A DNA stretch of 64,000 bases from Capniomyces stellatus (lineage: Eukaryota > Kickxellomycota > Harpellomycetes > Harpellales > Legeriomycetaceae): assembly GCA_001661515.1 (NCBI GenBank), contig LUVW01000033.1, positions 124,001-188,000 of the forward strand. Reading direction: 5' to 3'. This document shows positions 1 through 9,939 of the stretch, piece by piece; the first letter of the stretch is position 1; the number at the start of each line of letters is the position of its first letter. A program made the translations under genes and the position numbers. The notes beneath the pieces are model-generated. The model was given only the letters and a program-made list of their open reading frames with translations, had not been told where the DNA came from and ran no database searches.

Positions 1-311
1 AACATCCTTATACACATTTCAAAAAAATAGATAATAACATGATTTTGATTGTACTTGTTTTGGCTTGTACTTTGAGTAAACAAATTAAATGTGATCATTA
101 GAAATAACCAAGTTGGCTCGGTTTGTAAACAGTAAATACACTGTACAGAGCGTATTGGGACCAAGGCTGAATTTTATGTATTTATGTGTTTGTATTTGAC
201 TATAATATAGTTAATTTATTAAGTAGATGCTAAAAGTGCCATTAGTGCTGAAAATAATGTTAAATAATGTTGAATAATGTTGAACAATATCAAGAAGTAT
301 CAATTACTGTT
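1..311. other. Noncoding start of duplicated unit
   Basis: AT-rich sequence downstream of the minus-strand gene at 312-1214. It contains a short run of near-identical motifs built on aaTAATGTTgaa around 250-285. No gene was seen. Confidence 0.5.
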
Positions 312-1214
312 TTAAGTTTGCTCGTTATAGGCTCCTCTCCCAATTCTTAGATTCACGTTTCCGGCTTTGAACTCTTTGTGGTGAATCTGACTTTCGTCGC
401 TTAGCAGTAGCACCATTTCGTCGTCATATTTCATGCCAGCGTCTACCATACATTTTCCTATTGTGTCTCCAAACCAAAAGTCTTCAAGCCCATTTCCAGG
501 CATCTCGGTACCGCAGTTGCAGTAGTCGGTCAATATTTTGTTCGTGAACCCATAGACTTTGCCGTTCATGGAGATATAGCCAGTAGGTTCCCTGTTGTTG
601 CGGTCGCCAAAGTATACTCTTTTGTTGCTGTTGCGAGCTACAATTTTTATCATGTCGGCAAAGTACGTTTTGTTGAGAAAAACGTCAAAATCCAACTTGA
701 AAATAGCCTTGTACTTGTTTGGCGTTTCACATAGGTAGTTGAACATCTCGAACGACTTTTTGGGTAGTGAATCATACTCATAGTTGTGTTTTAGCTTTAT
801 ATCACACTCGCTATTGTTGTTTTCCTCATCGCATACTACATTGATGTTGAAGTCCGAGTACAGGTTCTTTATCCAAAACACGCTGTTTGTTGTAGAAACT
901 GGAATAAGCACCAGATAGTCTGCGTCAACCAATTCTACATTTGAATTTTCGATTTGAGAGCGGTCAATAACCTTTTGGTCAAAATGCTCGTGTGTTATCT
1001 GCAATTTTTTAAAATCAGCGTCACTCAGTTCAAAAGACTCCATAGATTGCGAAAAGAACCTCTGCTGGCCTGGGAATCGATTGTAGATGGCGCCCTTAAG
1101 GTCTGAAATCTTATTGGAGACAGATATTCGGATTGAGAGCAGTATAAATGATAGATAAAAAGTGAGCAAAGTTAGCATAACTAGTCTTCTTGTCGAGTAA
1201 TACCCAGTAAACAT
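312..1214 (-). CDS. GT31-like type II membrane glycosyltransferase (copy A1)
   Basis: Single-exon, 300-residue protein. A short cytoplasmic tail is followed by a hydrophobic segment at about residues 9-30, the layout of a Golgi type II membrane enzyme. The lumenal part has the motif order of the GT31 galactosyltransferase/Fringe superfamily: IPV (about 104), a DxD metal/nucleotide-sugar site in KLDFD (D175, D177), YFGD (201), a GYISMNGKVYG glycine-rich stretch (212) and GLEDFWFG (242-249), which resembles the EDVYVG motif. Family assignment rests on motif order, not on a search, and substrate and linkage are unknown. The identical protein is encoded at 4400-5302. The neighbours are paralogues on the same strand, so this is a local gene family. 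No intron was seen. Confidence 0.65.
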   Translation of the reverse strand: MFTGYYSTRRLVMLTLLTFYLSFILLSIRISVSNKISDLKGAIYNRFPGQQRFFSQSMESFELSDADFKKLQITHEHFDQKVIDRSQIENSNVELVDADYLVLIPVSTTNSVFWIKNLYSDFNINVVCDEENNNSECDIKLKHNYEYDSLPKKSFEMFNYLCETPNKYKAIFKLDFDVFLNKTYFADMIKIVARNSNKRVYFGDRNNREPTGYISMNGKVYGFTNKILTDYCNCGTEMPGNGLEDFWFGDTIGKCMVDAGMKYDDEMVLLLSDESQIHHKEFKAGNVNLRIGRGAYNEQT

Positions 1215-2582
1215 TTTTGAGAACAGAAATGCAGATATATGACTAAACGAGGGTGTGTGGCTTTTGATATATAATTATATTTTGTTCTATTTTATTCTTT
1301 GCTAACTCTACGAGTAAACGTTTCCAATGGCTAGGTCGATTGACTTGTTAATATTATTCAATAAAGCGACTGAAAATAAATGTGCAAAGATAAAGAGCGA
1401 TATTGCCTGTTTGCTCTAAAATAAACTCTGGTACTATTTATATAGATTCGATTCACGATGTGCTTATAACACGGCCTGTCAGCCGAGCACTTTCTTGATG
1501 TGTACTCAAGCTACTTTTACTGTTATGCAAATACAATCTAGCACAAGTATATATTGACTCTGAGGTTATAGAATTGTAATATATTTCATGTGTTCTCTAC
1601 TAGTGAATTTTTTTTGCAAATGCTGACATTATGACGACATATTCGCTGGTATACAATGTTTTATGAGTTGATTTAGCTAGTACAATAGCGTTGTACTGTA
1701 AAAGACACTACTTTTTGCTCCCATTGTATAACTACAAGTCAGACTTTGGTTTCATCAATAACACCTTTGTGCGTATCTATAGTTGTTTTAAGGTACTTCA
1801 CAATAAGAAAGGATGGCGCTTCAACTGAAGTTGTTTTTTTCAATCGCTGTGCTTGTATGTTTGGAAGGAGTGATAAATGGTTATTAAGTTTGGTTTGTGT
1901 GCCTATGAATATATTACAACAGTTAAGGATATTGGGTATATGGACCAATATCTTCTTTGTCTACTTTTTTTGTTGGGGAATAGCTAAACATTGGTTGGTT
2001 AATGGTCTAGTGTGGCTAATCTTTTAAATAAAGCTATACCCTTTTTCATTGAATTTAAACTCGTGCTTTATTTGTCTAATTGACAAACACAATTCGAGCT
2101 TAGAATCGGTATTTTCTATTGCAACCTTAATTTAAATAGCACGCCCATTGTTAATGTAGTTGGCAAATTATATTCAAAAAGTACAAACAGGTAATTTGGG
2201 CAACTAGATGATAATAGTTTAGTTTGGTAAATTGTTGAACTAAAAAGTAAAAAATCAATTTCAATAAAATAAGATAAAAAAAGAAAGAAAACAATACTAT
2301 TAATGTGCATAAAAGAAATTTTAACTTTAATGATATAATTGACTAAAATGGATTATTAATTATGCAATCGGACAATTCGTGGTTATGTATACAATCAACA
2401 CGATTTTACAATGCTTTTACTCGGATTTACTTTAAGAAACAACCCTTGTCTTTAGTGGAAATATTCCTACATTTCCAGTTTTTATTGAAATAATCGTACT
2501 CTTTGCTTTTTTTTTTTTTTGCTCGACTGACTTGCTAGTTCGATCAAAGACCACTCTTAAACCCAATAGTTAATTTAGTGTT
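1215..2582. other. Intergenic spacer in duplicated unit
   Basis: About 1.4 kb of AT-rich DNA between two minus-strand glycosyltransferase-like genes, repeated at 5303-6670. Two short overlapping antisense frames (about 1739-2027) show no recognisable domain and are probably chance. A poly-T run sits near 2510. No gene is supported. Confidence 0.5.
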
Positions 2583-3464
2583 CTATTTATAAGCTGTTCT
2601 TCCAATTCTAAGATTCACATTTCCATGCTTGTATTCCTTGTGAAATATCTTGCTCTCGTCGCTTAATAGCAATGTCATTTCGTCATCGTACACCAATCCC
2701 GAGTCTAAAATACAAGTGGTTATTGTATTGCCAAACCAATAGTCTTCAAGGCCGTTTTCAGGATTTTCAATGATACAGTTACAATAGTCGGATATTATAC
2801 TACCCGTAACTCCGTATACTTTGCCATTCATAATAATATACCCATTCTTGCCGTTATAATTTGGATCACCAAAATATATTCTTCTTTCGTAATTGTCTAC
2901 CATAAACCGTATCCTATCGATTAAGTACGCCTTGTTTACAAATATGTCAAAGTCCATTTTGAAAACTGCCTTGTATGCGTGCTCCTGTGCACACAAATAG
3001 TTGAACATGTCAAATGTCTTTCTAGGAAGCGACTTGTACTCGTATTCGCCTGGCAGATTTACATCGCACTCTTCGCGATCATCACTTTGATCACAAACCA
3101 CTCTGATGTTGAGGTCAGAGTACAGGTTTTTCACCCAGAATATGCTGTCTGCCTTACTAACAGGTATGAGAATCAGATATTCTGTGTATGGCAAATCTCT
3201 ACCACGGTTATCGATTTTAAGCGATCTGATAATTCTTGTCTCATACTTCTTCTCCCTTTCTAAAAGGCTGTTGAATTCATAATCGCTCAACTCAAACCGG
3301 GTTTCAGGTTCCAGTGCTAGATGTGGTTGGCCATAAATTACATTTGCCAAGATTGGCAAATTGCTATGCATTGGTTCTCGAATGATGCAGAACAACAATA
3401 TCAAGAATAAAGACAGTGATACTGCTATTATCTGTTTTCTTCTCGAGTAGTATATATTGGACAT
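2583..3464 (-). CDS. GT31-like type II membrane glycosyltransferase (gene B, mosaic partner)
   Basis: Single-exon, 293-residue paralogue of the genes at 312 and 4400. It has an N-terminal hydrophobic anchor at about residues 10-27 and the same lumenal motif series: a DxD-type KMDFD, YFGD, GYIIMNGKVYG and GLEDYWFG. From the VKNLYSDLN region to the C-terminus it matches the gene at 6671-7576 exactly, whereas the N-terminal ~110 residues of the two are only distantly similar. That abrupt change marks a recombination or gene-conversion boundary inside the reading frame. The anchor and stem differ between paralogues while the catalytic half is shared. Function beyond glycosyl transfer is not known. 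Confidence 0.65.
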   Translation of the reverse strand: MSNIYYSRRKQIIAVSLSLFLILLFCIIREPMHSNLPILANVIYGQPHLALEPETRFELSDYEFNSLLEREKKYETRIIRSLKIDNRGRDLPYTEYLILIPVSKADSIFWVKNLYSDLNIRVVCDQSDDREECDVNLPGEYEYKSLPRKTFDMFNYLCAQEHAYKAVFKMDFDIFVNKAYLIDRIRFMVDNYERRIYFGDPNYNGKNGYIIMNGKVYGVTGSIISDYCNCIIENPENGLEDYWFGNTITTCILDSGLVYDDEMTLLLSDESKIFHKEYKHGNVNLRIGRTAYK

Positions 3465-4399
3465 TATGCTGGCTTCCTCTTTTATAGCTATTTTGGGTGC
3501 TGTTTATACAATACTCTATCCTTTTACTAGATGTTATCCTTTTTAACCCCTGATGCTTGGTTTAAGCTTAAATTACAACGCGATTATGATGGAAAACAAA
3601 ATTTATGGTCTAGAAATACCGTTCTAAAAAATGTGGCAAACATCGCCTTTATCATGCGTGTTATTAAATACTTGGGCCGCATTCCTCTTTGTTGAAATGC
3701 ATATCAAGCTATTTTTTTTTCAAAATAAAAAAAAAGAAGCGCGTTTTAAACTATTCTAGCAGTTAAGCTGAATTTAAATCGATTTAGTCGAATAGTATAG
3801 TACTATTGCAATATATATCGAGACAATGCCATCTGTTTAAAACACACAATAAAAAATCACAATATCGATCATCATTAATTAATTCCGTTGGTATTATTAA
3901 AGCATAATACTCTTCTCAACAATAGGAATAAAATCATCCAAGTTTTCTTCTCAGTTTAGTTTGTTTAAACTCAACTTATAATAGTTGATATGTCGATATG
4001 GGGGGAGGGGTTGCAACTATACCAACCATTTAGTTCAAATTTCCAAACTTAGTCTCAACAACTTGACTGACTTTATCAGCTACCACGTAACATCCTTATA
4101 CACATTTCAAAAAAATAGATAATAACATGATTTTGATTGTACTTGTTTTGGCTTGTACTTTGAGTAAACAAATTAAATGTGATCATTAGAAATAACCAAG
4201 TTGGCTCGGTTTGTAAACAGTAAATACACTGTACAGAGCGTATTGGGACCAAGGCTGAATTTTATGTATTTATGTGTTTGTATTTGACTATAATATAGTT
4301 AATTTATTAAGTAGATGCTAAAAGTGCCATTAGTGCTGAAAATAATGTTAAATAATGTTGAATAATGTTGAACAATATCAAGAAGTATCAATTACTGTT
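3465..4399. other. Intergenic DNA spanning the duplication junction
   Basis: The stretch 3465-4088 is unique in the window and AT-rich, with poly-T/poly-A runs near 3710-3735 and a G-rich ggggggagggg at about 4000. The second repeat copy starts at 4089. No gene was seen. Confidence 0.5.
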
Positions 4400-5302
4400 T
4401 TAAGTTTGCTCGTTATAGGCTCCTCTCCCAATTCTTAGATTCACGTTTCCGGCTTTGAACTCTTTGTGGTGAATCTGACTTTCGTCGCTTAGCAGTAGCA
4501 CCATTTCGTCGTCATATTTCATGCCAGCGTCTACCATACATTTTCCTATTGTGTCTCCAAACCAAAAGTCTTCAAGCCCATTTCCAGGCATCTCGGTACC
4601 GCAGTTGCAGTAGTCGGTCAATATTTTGTTCGTGAACCCATAGACTTTGCCGTTCATGGAGATATAGCCAGTAGGTTCCCTGTTGTTGCGGTCGCCAAAG
4701 TATACTCTTTTGTTGCTGTTGCGAGCTACAATTTTTATCATGTCGGCAAAGTACGTTTTGTTGAGAAAAACGTCAAAATCCAACTTGAAAATAGCCTTGT
4801 ACTTGTTTGGCGTTTCACATAGGTAGTTGAACATCTCGAACGACTTTTTGGGTAGTGAATCATACTCATAGTTGTGTTTTAGCTTTATATCACACTCGCT
4901 ATTGTTGTTTTCCTCATCGCATACTACATTGATGTTGAAGTCCGAGTACAGGTTCTTTATCCAAAACACGCTGTTTGTTGTAGAAACTGGAATAAGCACC
5001 AGATAGTCTGCGTCAACCAATTCTACATTTGAATTTTCGATTTGAGAGCGGTCAATAACCTTTTGGTCAAAATGCTCGTGTGTTATCTGCAATTTTTTAA
5101 AATCAGCGTCACTCAGTTCAAAAGACTCCATAGATTGCGAAAAGAACCTCTGCTGGCCTGGGAATCGATTGTAGATGGCGCCCTTAAGGTCTGAAATCTT
5201 ATTGGAGACAGATATTCGGATTGAGAGCAGTATAAATGATAGATAAAAAGTGAGCAAAGTTAGCATAACTAGTCTTCTTGTCGAGTAATACCCAGTAAAC
5301 AT
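4400..5302 (-). CDS. GT31-like type II membrane glycosyltransferase (copy A2)
   Basis: This gene encodes exactly the same 300-residue protein as 312-1214, from the second copy of the 4,088-bp repeat. It has an N-terminal signal anchor (about 9-30), DxD at 175-177 and EDFWFG at 244-249. Because the flanking noncoding DNA is also identical, the two genes probably share regulation. A collapsed or falsely expanded assembly is an alternative explanation for the perfect identity. Confidence 0.65.
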   Translation of the reverse strand: MFTGYYSTRRLVMLTLLTFYLSFILLSIRISVSNKISDLKGAIYNRFPGQQRFFSQSMESFELSDADFKKLQITHEHFDQKVIDRSQIENSNVELVDADYLVLIPVSTTNSVFWIKNLYSDFNINVVCDEENNNSECDIKLKHNYEYDSLPKKSFEMFNYLCETPNKYKAIFKLDFDVFLNKTYFADMIKIVARNSNKRVYFGDRNNREPTGYISMNGKVYGFTNKILTDYCNCGTEMPGNGLEDFWFGDTIGKCMVDAGMKYDDEMVLLLSDESQIHHKEFKAGNVNLRIGRGAYNEQT

Positions 5303-6670
5303 TTTTGAGAACAGAAATGCAGATATATGACTAAACGAGGGTGTGTGGCTTTTGATATATAATTATATTTTGTTCTATTTTATTCTTTGCTAACTCTACG
5401 AGTAAACGTTTCCAATGGCTAGGTCGATTGACTTGTTAATATTATTCAATAAAGCGACTGAAAATAAATGTGCAAAGATAAAGAGCGATATTGCCTGTTT
5501 GCTCTAAAATAAACTCTGGTACTATTTATATAGATTCGATTCACGATGTGCTTATAACACGGCCTGTCAGCCGAGCACTTTCTTGATGTGTACTCAAGCT
5601 ACTTTTACTGTTATGCAAATACAATCTAGCACAAGTATATATTGACTCTGAGGTTATAGAATTGTAATATATTTCATGTGTTCTCTACTAGTGAATTTTT
5701 TTTGCAAATGCTGACATTATGACGACATATTCGCTGGTATACAATGTTTTATGAGTTGATTTAGCTAGTACAATAGCGTTGTACTGTAAAAGACACTACT
5801 TTTTGCTCCCATTGTATAACTACAAGTCAGACTTTGGTTTCATCAATAACACCTTTGTGCGTATCTATAGTTGTTTTAAGGTACTTCACAATAAGAAAGG
5901 ATGGCGCTTCAACTGAAGTTGTTTTTTTCAATCGCTGTGCTTGTATGTTTGGAAGGAGTGATAAATGGTTATTAAGTTTGGTTTGTGTGCCTATGAATAT
6001 ATTACAACAGTTAAGGATATTGGGTATATGGACCAATATCTTCTTTGTCTACTTTTTTTGTTGGGGAATAGCTAAACATTGGTTGGTTAATGGTCTAGTG
6101 TGGCTAATCTTTTAAATAAAGCTATACCCTTTTTCATTGAATTTAAACTCGTGCTTTATTTGTCTAATTGACAAACACAATTCGAGCTTAGAATCGGTAT
6201 TTTCTATTGCAACCTTAATTTAAATAGCACGCCCATTGTTAATGTAGTTGGCAAATTATATTCAAAAAGTACAAACAGGTAATTTGGGCAACTAGATGAT
6301 AATAGTTTAGTTTGGTAAATTGTTGAACTAAAAAGTAAAAAATCAATTTCAATAAAATAAGATAAAAAAAGAAAGAAAACAATACTATTAATGTGCATAA
6401 AAGAAATTTTAACTTTAATGATATAATTGACTAAAATGGATTATTAATTATGCAATCGGACAATTCGTGGTTATGTATACAATCAACACGATTTTACAAT
6501 GCTTTTACTCGGATTTACTTTAAGAAACAACCCTTGTCTTTAGTGGAAATATTCCTACATTTCCAGTTTTTATTGAAATAATCGTACTCTTTGCTTTTTT
6601 TTTTTTTTGCTCGACTGACTTGCTAGTTCGATCAAAGACCACTCTTAAACCCAATAGTTAATTTAGTGTT
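5303..6670. other. Intergenic spacer, second repeat copy
   Basis: Copy of the spacer at 1215-2582. No gene is supported. Confidence 0.5.
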
Positions 6671-7576
6671 CTATTTATAAGCTGTTCTTCCAATTCTAAG
6701 ATTCACATTTCCATGCTTGTATTCCTTGTGAAATATCTTGCTCTCGTCGCTTAATAGCAATGTCATTTCGTCATCGTACACCAATCCCGAGTCTAAAATA
6801 CAAGTGGTTATTGTATTGCCAAACCAATAGTCTTCAAGGCCGTTTTCAGGATTTTCAATGATACAGTTACAATAGTCGGATATTATACTACCCGTAACTC
6901 CGTATACTTTGCCATTCATAATAATATACCCATTCTTGCCGTTATAATTTGGATCACCAAAATATATTCTTCTTTCGTAATTGTCTACCATAAACCGTAT
7001 CCTATCGATTAAGTACGCCTTGTTTACAAATATGTCAAAGTCCATTTTGAAAACTGCCTTGTATGCGTGCTCCTGTGCACACAAATAGTTGAACATGTCA
7101 AATGTCTTTCTAGGAAGCGACTTGTACTCGTATTCGCCTGGCAGATTTACATCGCACTCTTCGCGATCATCACTTTGATCACAAACCACTCTGATGTTGA
7201 GGTCAGAGTACAGGTTCTTCACCCAGAATATGCTGTCCGTTTTTCCAACTGGAACAAGTATCAAGTAATCTTCTTTGCTCAAGGGCCTACCAATACCCTC
7301 GATTTGCGGTATTTCAATCACCTTTGTCCTGAAACCCGCTTTACTTTTCAACAGCTTATTAAACTCAGAATCGCTTAGTTCGTAGGTGCCTTTAACCAAC
7401 GAAGCAATACCCAATCGATCTAGTACATTGCTAAACGAACTATTTTTGTTTTTGAATCTCTCGTTTGAAACCCAGCTTAGTATAAAACATAGAGAGATTA
7501 CCAAATATAAGACCAAGCTAGCCACCAAAACTTGTCTTAGTTTATGCGTGTTGTTGAAAGCCATTGTACTTGTCAA
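6671..7576 (-). CDS. GT31-like type II membrane glycosyltransferase (gene C, mosaic)
   Basis: Single-exon, 301-residue paralogue. The N-terminal part (anchor at about residues 14-34, then a stem) differs from gene B at 2583-3464. From about residue 118 to the stop the two proteins are identical, including the DxD, YFGD and GLEDYWFG motifs. On the DNA, identity begins at 7216 going toward the 3' end of the gene. Several ATG codons sit close together at the start; the first was chosen because the hydrophobic anchor follows at a normal distance. The chimeric structure suggests unequal crossing-over or conversion between paralogues of the array. Confidence 0.65.
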   Translation of the reverse strand: MTSTMAFNNTHKLRQVLVASLVLYLVISLCFILSWVSNERFKNKNSSFSNVLDRLGIASLVKGTYELSDSEFNKLLKSKAGFRTKVIEIPQIEGIGRPLSKEDYLILVPVGKTDSIFWVKNLYSDLNIRVVCDQSDDREECDVNLPGEYEYKSLPRKTFDMFNYLCAQEHAYKAVFKMDFDIFVNKAYLIDRIRFMVDNYERRIYFGDPNYNGKNGYIIMNGKVYGVTGSIISDYCNCIIENPENGLEDYWFGNTITTCILDSGLVYDDEMTLLLSDESKIFHKEYKHGNVNLRIGRTAYK

Positions 7577-9939
7577 AATGAGAGGTTGTTCTTCCTATAA
7601 GAGTGTATTTCCCTACCTTTCGCTTCTCTCCCTTTTTGTTGAATAATTGAAACAAGACAGACTTATGTTTAACCAACGAGTTTATGCTGTAGCCTCTAGT
7701 AGACTAGTTTAGACTATAAAACTGTAGTACTTGACTAATGGGAGGCGATTTAAAAGTAAATACGGTCAAAGTGGTGTACATAGGCTTTTTATAATTTGAC
7801 AGCACATAAAATGTAAATAGGTTTGGCTCTTTTATTCCAAGAAAAGCTCGACTTTGACTTTTATTAAAGTGCGGCTCTGATATTTATATATATATATAAA
7901 TGTTCTTTTTTGGAGCTTCGTGCGTTATTGATGAGTGTAGTGGTATATGTGATTCGTATCGAGTCTATTGTTGTGATGGCTAAATAAAGGTAATCCAGGT
8001 TTGGCTAGAACCTGTTGACTTTGAGTAAGATTTTACACACTCATAGTATCATCATTCTTGTTTTTTGCTCTATTTGTCCTGTTTTTTGGTTGTTTATGGC
8101 AATTTTACACTGTTTGGTATTTGAAACAGATTTTTTTTTTTTGAAGGGATCAGAAATATGTGTCAGGACTAGAAAACCAAGTATTTTAATGTTTATTTTA
8201 ATACGAAAATGGTTTATTATTATTTTATTATTTTATTTTATTTATTTATTTATTTATTATGAATTATTTTGTCTGTTAAATTTTGAAAATAAAAAATTAT
8301 TATCTTATTTATGTCTTGGGAACAATTTCCTATAGTTTTCTAAATATTTATCTATCGCTTCAAAATCAATAGTTCTTTTTTCCTGATTTATTATTATTTT
8401 ATTAAAACGTGAAAAACATAAAATCCTAAACTATTTATATTTTTTAAAACTAAATAAAAAAATAGAAAATTATTAAAATAAATGACAAAATACAAAGCTC
8501 TTGACATTATGATTTAACTGAAAATGCATATCATATATTTTTAGTGGAATGACATGATTGGATCATGGCAATGTGATTGTGGAAGTATTAATACCATCTT
8601 GCATGTAGCCGATTCTTGTCTATAGTTTTTTTATTAAGATCCTATTTATAGTTTTGTTTATTAGTTTTAATCTTTTTTATTTTGCACTAAACTGGTAACT
8701 TTGTTGCAATGTTTGTTTATTATATTTGTGAAGAATAGTTTATTTCTGATTACTTGGTTTAGCTTAATTTAGTTTTTATTAGTTGACTAGCCTAATTCGA
8801 TTTTTTTTAGTGGTTTGGTTTAACTCGCTTTGATTCGTTTTACTTTATTTGATATTGAACTGTTAGGATTCTCAATACTACTTGTGACAAATTCCCATAT
8901 TTCAAACAACATTGGAGCACCAGACATATTGTTAGTTGATCGTTCAGATCTATTTAGTTTATTAAACATTAATCAATAAGGTCGACTCAATATTATTTCA
9001 AGAAACATCCAAGAACTTAAAGACTTTGAATTAAAAAAAAATAAAAAATACAGGTTTCTAAAGCTGGATTGTAGAATTCAAATTTGACTACAGACCGGTT
9101 TGATTTTGTTTTTTTTATTTAACCTGATTCACAGGATGAACACAGTTTGTTATTAAAGTAGTTAAGAGGACCATGTATGCCAAATTACGACCCTGATGAA
9201 ACAATAATTTATCATTAAGCTGGTGTTGGTTAGTTGCTTGAAATTGAGGCATTTATTATTTTTCCCTAGTCAATAGATACGACTATGGCTTTAGACAAAT
9301 CACATTCATACCATTGTGGGAGGAGTATATTAGCAGTATAAAAGACACCATAATCCTATTTACTCGGATCTCTTGGCTGTTAATTTGTCTAATATCCAAA
9401 TTCCCAAATGTATGCTTGTACTATGAGTGAACTAGCGAGTACTGGATAGTTTGCCTTTTTTTTATTTGATTTGTAGTTGCTTCTTTTTTGTGTGATTGTG
9501 ATCTAGCTGAATTGGTTCAGTTTCTTGGAAGATAATAACGCTTCCACTTTCTGTTTGTCTGGGACTAACACAGTTTGCAAAACTGATTGGCTATTATATC
9601 TGTAGTTTAATCTGCAACACCTTGGGATTCAAAGAATCAATAGTATGTCCTTTTGTTAAGTTTGCACCAATGAACTGAAGAGTCTTGGTTTTGGTTCATT
9701 CGGTCATGCAAACTTGGGTTTAAATTACAACCCAAAACCAAACAGCAATTTTCAAGCAATAAGTAAAAAAAAAATCAAACGGCAAGAAAACAAATAAAGT
9801 AAAATTTATATTTAAGCCAAGCCAAGGTAGTAATATACAGTTACAGAGCTTAGAAGCGTTGAAGATATGAACATGAATGAGCGTACTTTGTTTAGAATAC
9901 TTTGAAAAACAAAAGAAATCAATAGAGACAAAAGAATAA
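7577..9939. other. Gene-free AT-rich region
   Basis: About 2.4 kb with many T and A runs, an AT dinucleotide tract near 7882-7898 and a tattta-type microsatellite near 8218-8260. Short open frames here are dominated by Phe, Leu and Ile, as expected for random AT-rich DNA. I see no gene. Confidence 0.5.

Larger units (their letters stand above)
1..3128. repeat. Upstream copy of a >3.1 kb tandem duplication
   Basis: This block is repeated at 4089-7216 with a constant offset of 4,088 bp, and I saw no difference in the stretches compared. The first mismatch is T at 3129 against C at 7217; about 20 further shared bases follow before the copies diverge completely. The block holds one whole glycosyltransferase-like gene and the 3' part of a second. 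Its left edge lies at or before the window start, so the true length is unknown. The 960 bp from 3129 to 4088 has no partner in the window. Confidence 0.95.
4089..7216. repeat. Downstream copy of the tandem duplication
   Basis: This is the second copy of the block at 1-3128. The included complete gene encodes an identical 300-residue protein in both copies, and the noncoding spacer also matches, which points to a very recent event, ongoing gene conversion, or an assembly duplication. The copy ends inside the coding region of the gene at 6671-7576. Confidence 0.95.

Noticed and set aside
1739..2027. Overlapping antisense frames of 69 and 93 codons (repeated at 5827-6115)
   Set aside because: No recognisable domain, mutually overlapping, hydrophobic residues typical of AT-rich noise; preserved in both copies only because the whole block is duplicated.
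8218..8260. Inverted LINE tail suggested by the TATTTATTTATT tract
   Set aside because: The reverse complement has AAATAAAT repeats but lacks the ccaataaaccacata core, so it is an ordinary microsatellite.
8015..8335. 106-codon plus-strand frame
   Set aside because: Phe/Leu/Ile-rich translation of T-rich DNA with a tattta repeat; no start context or domain.
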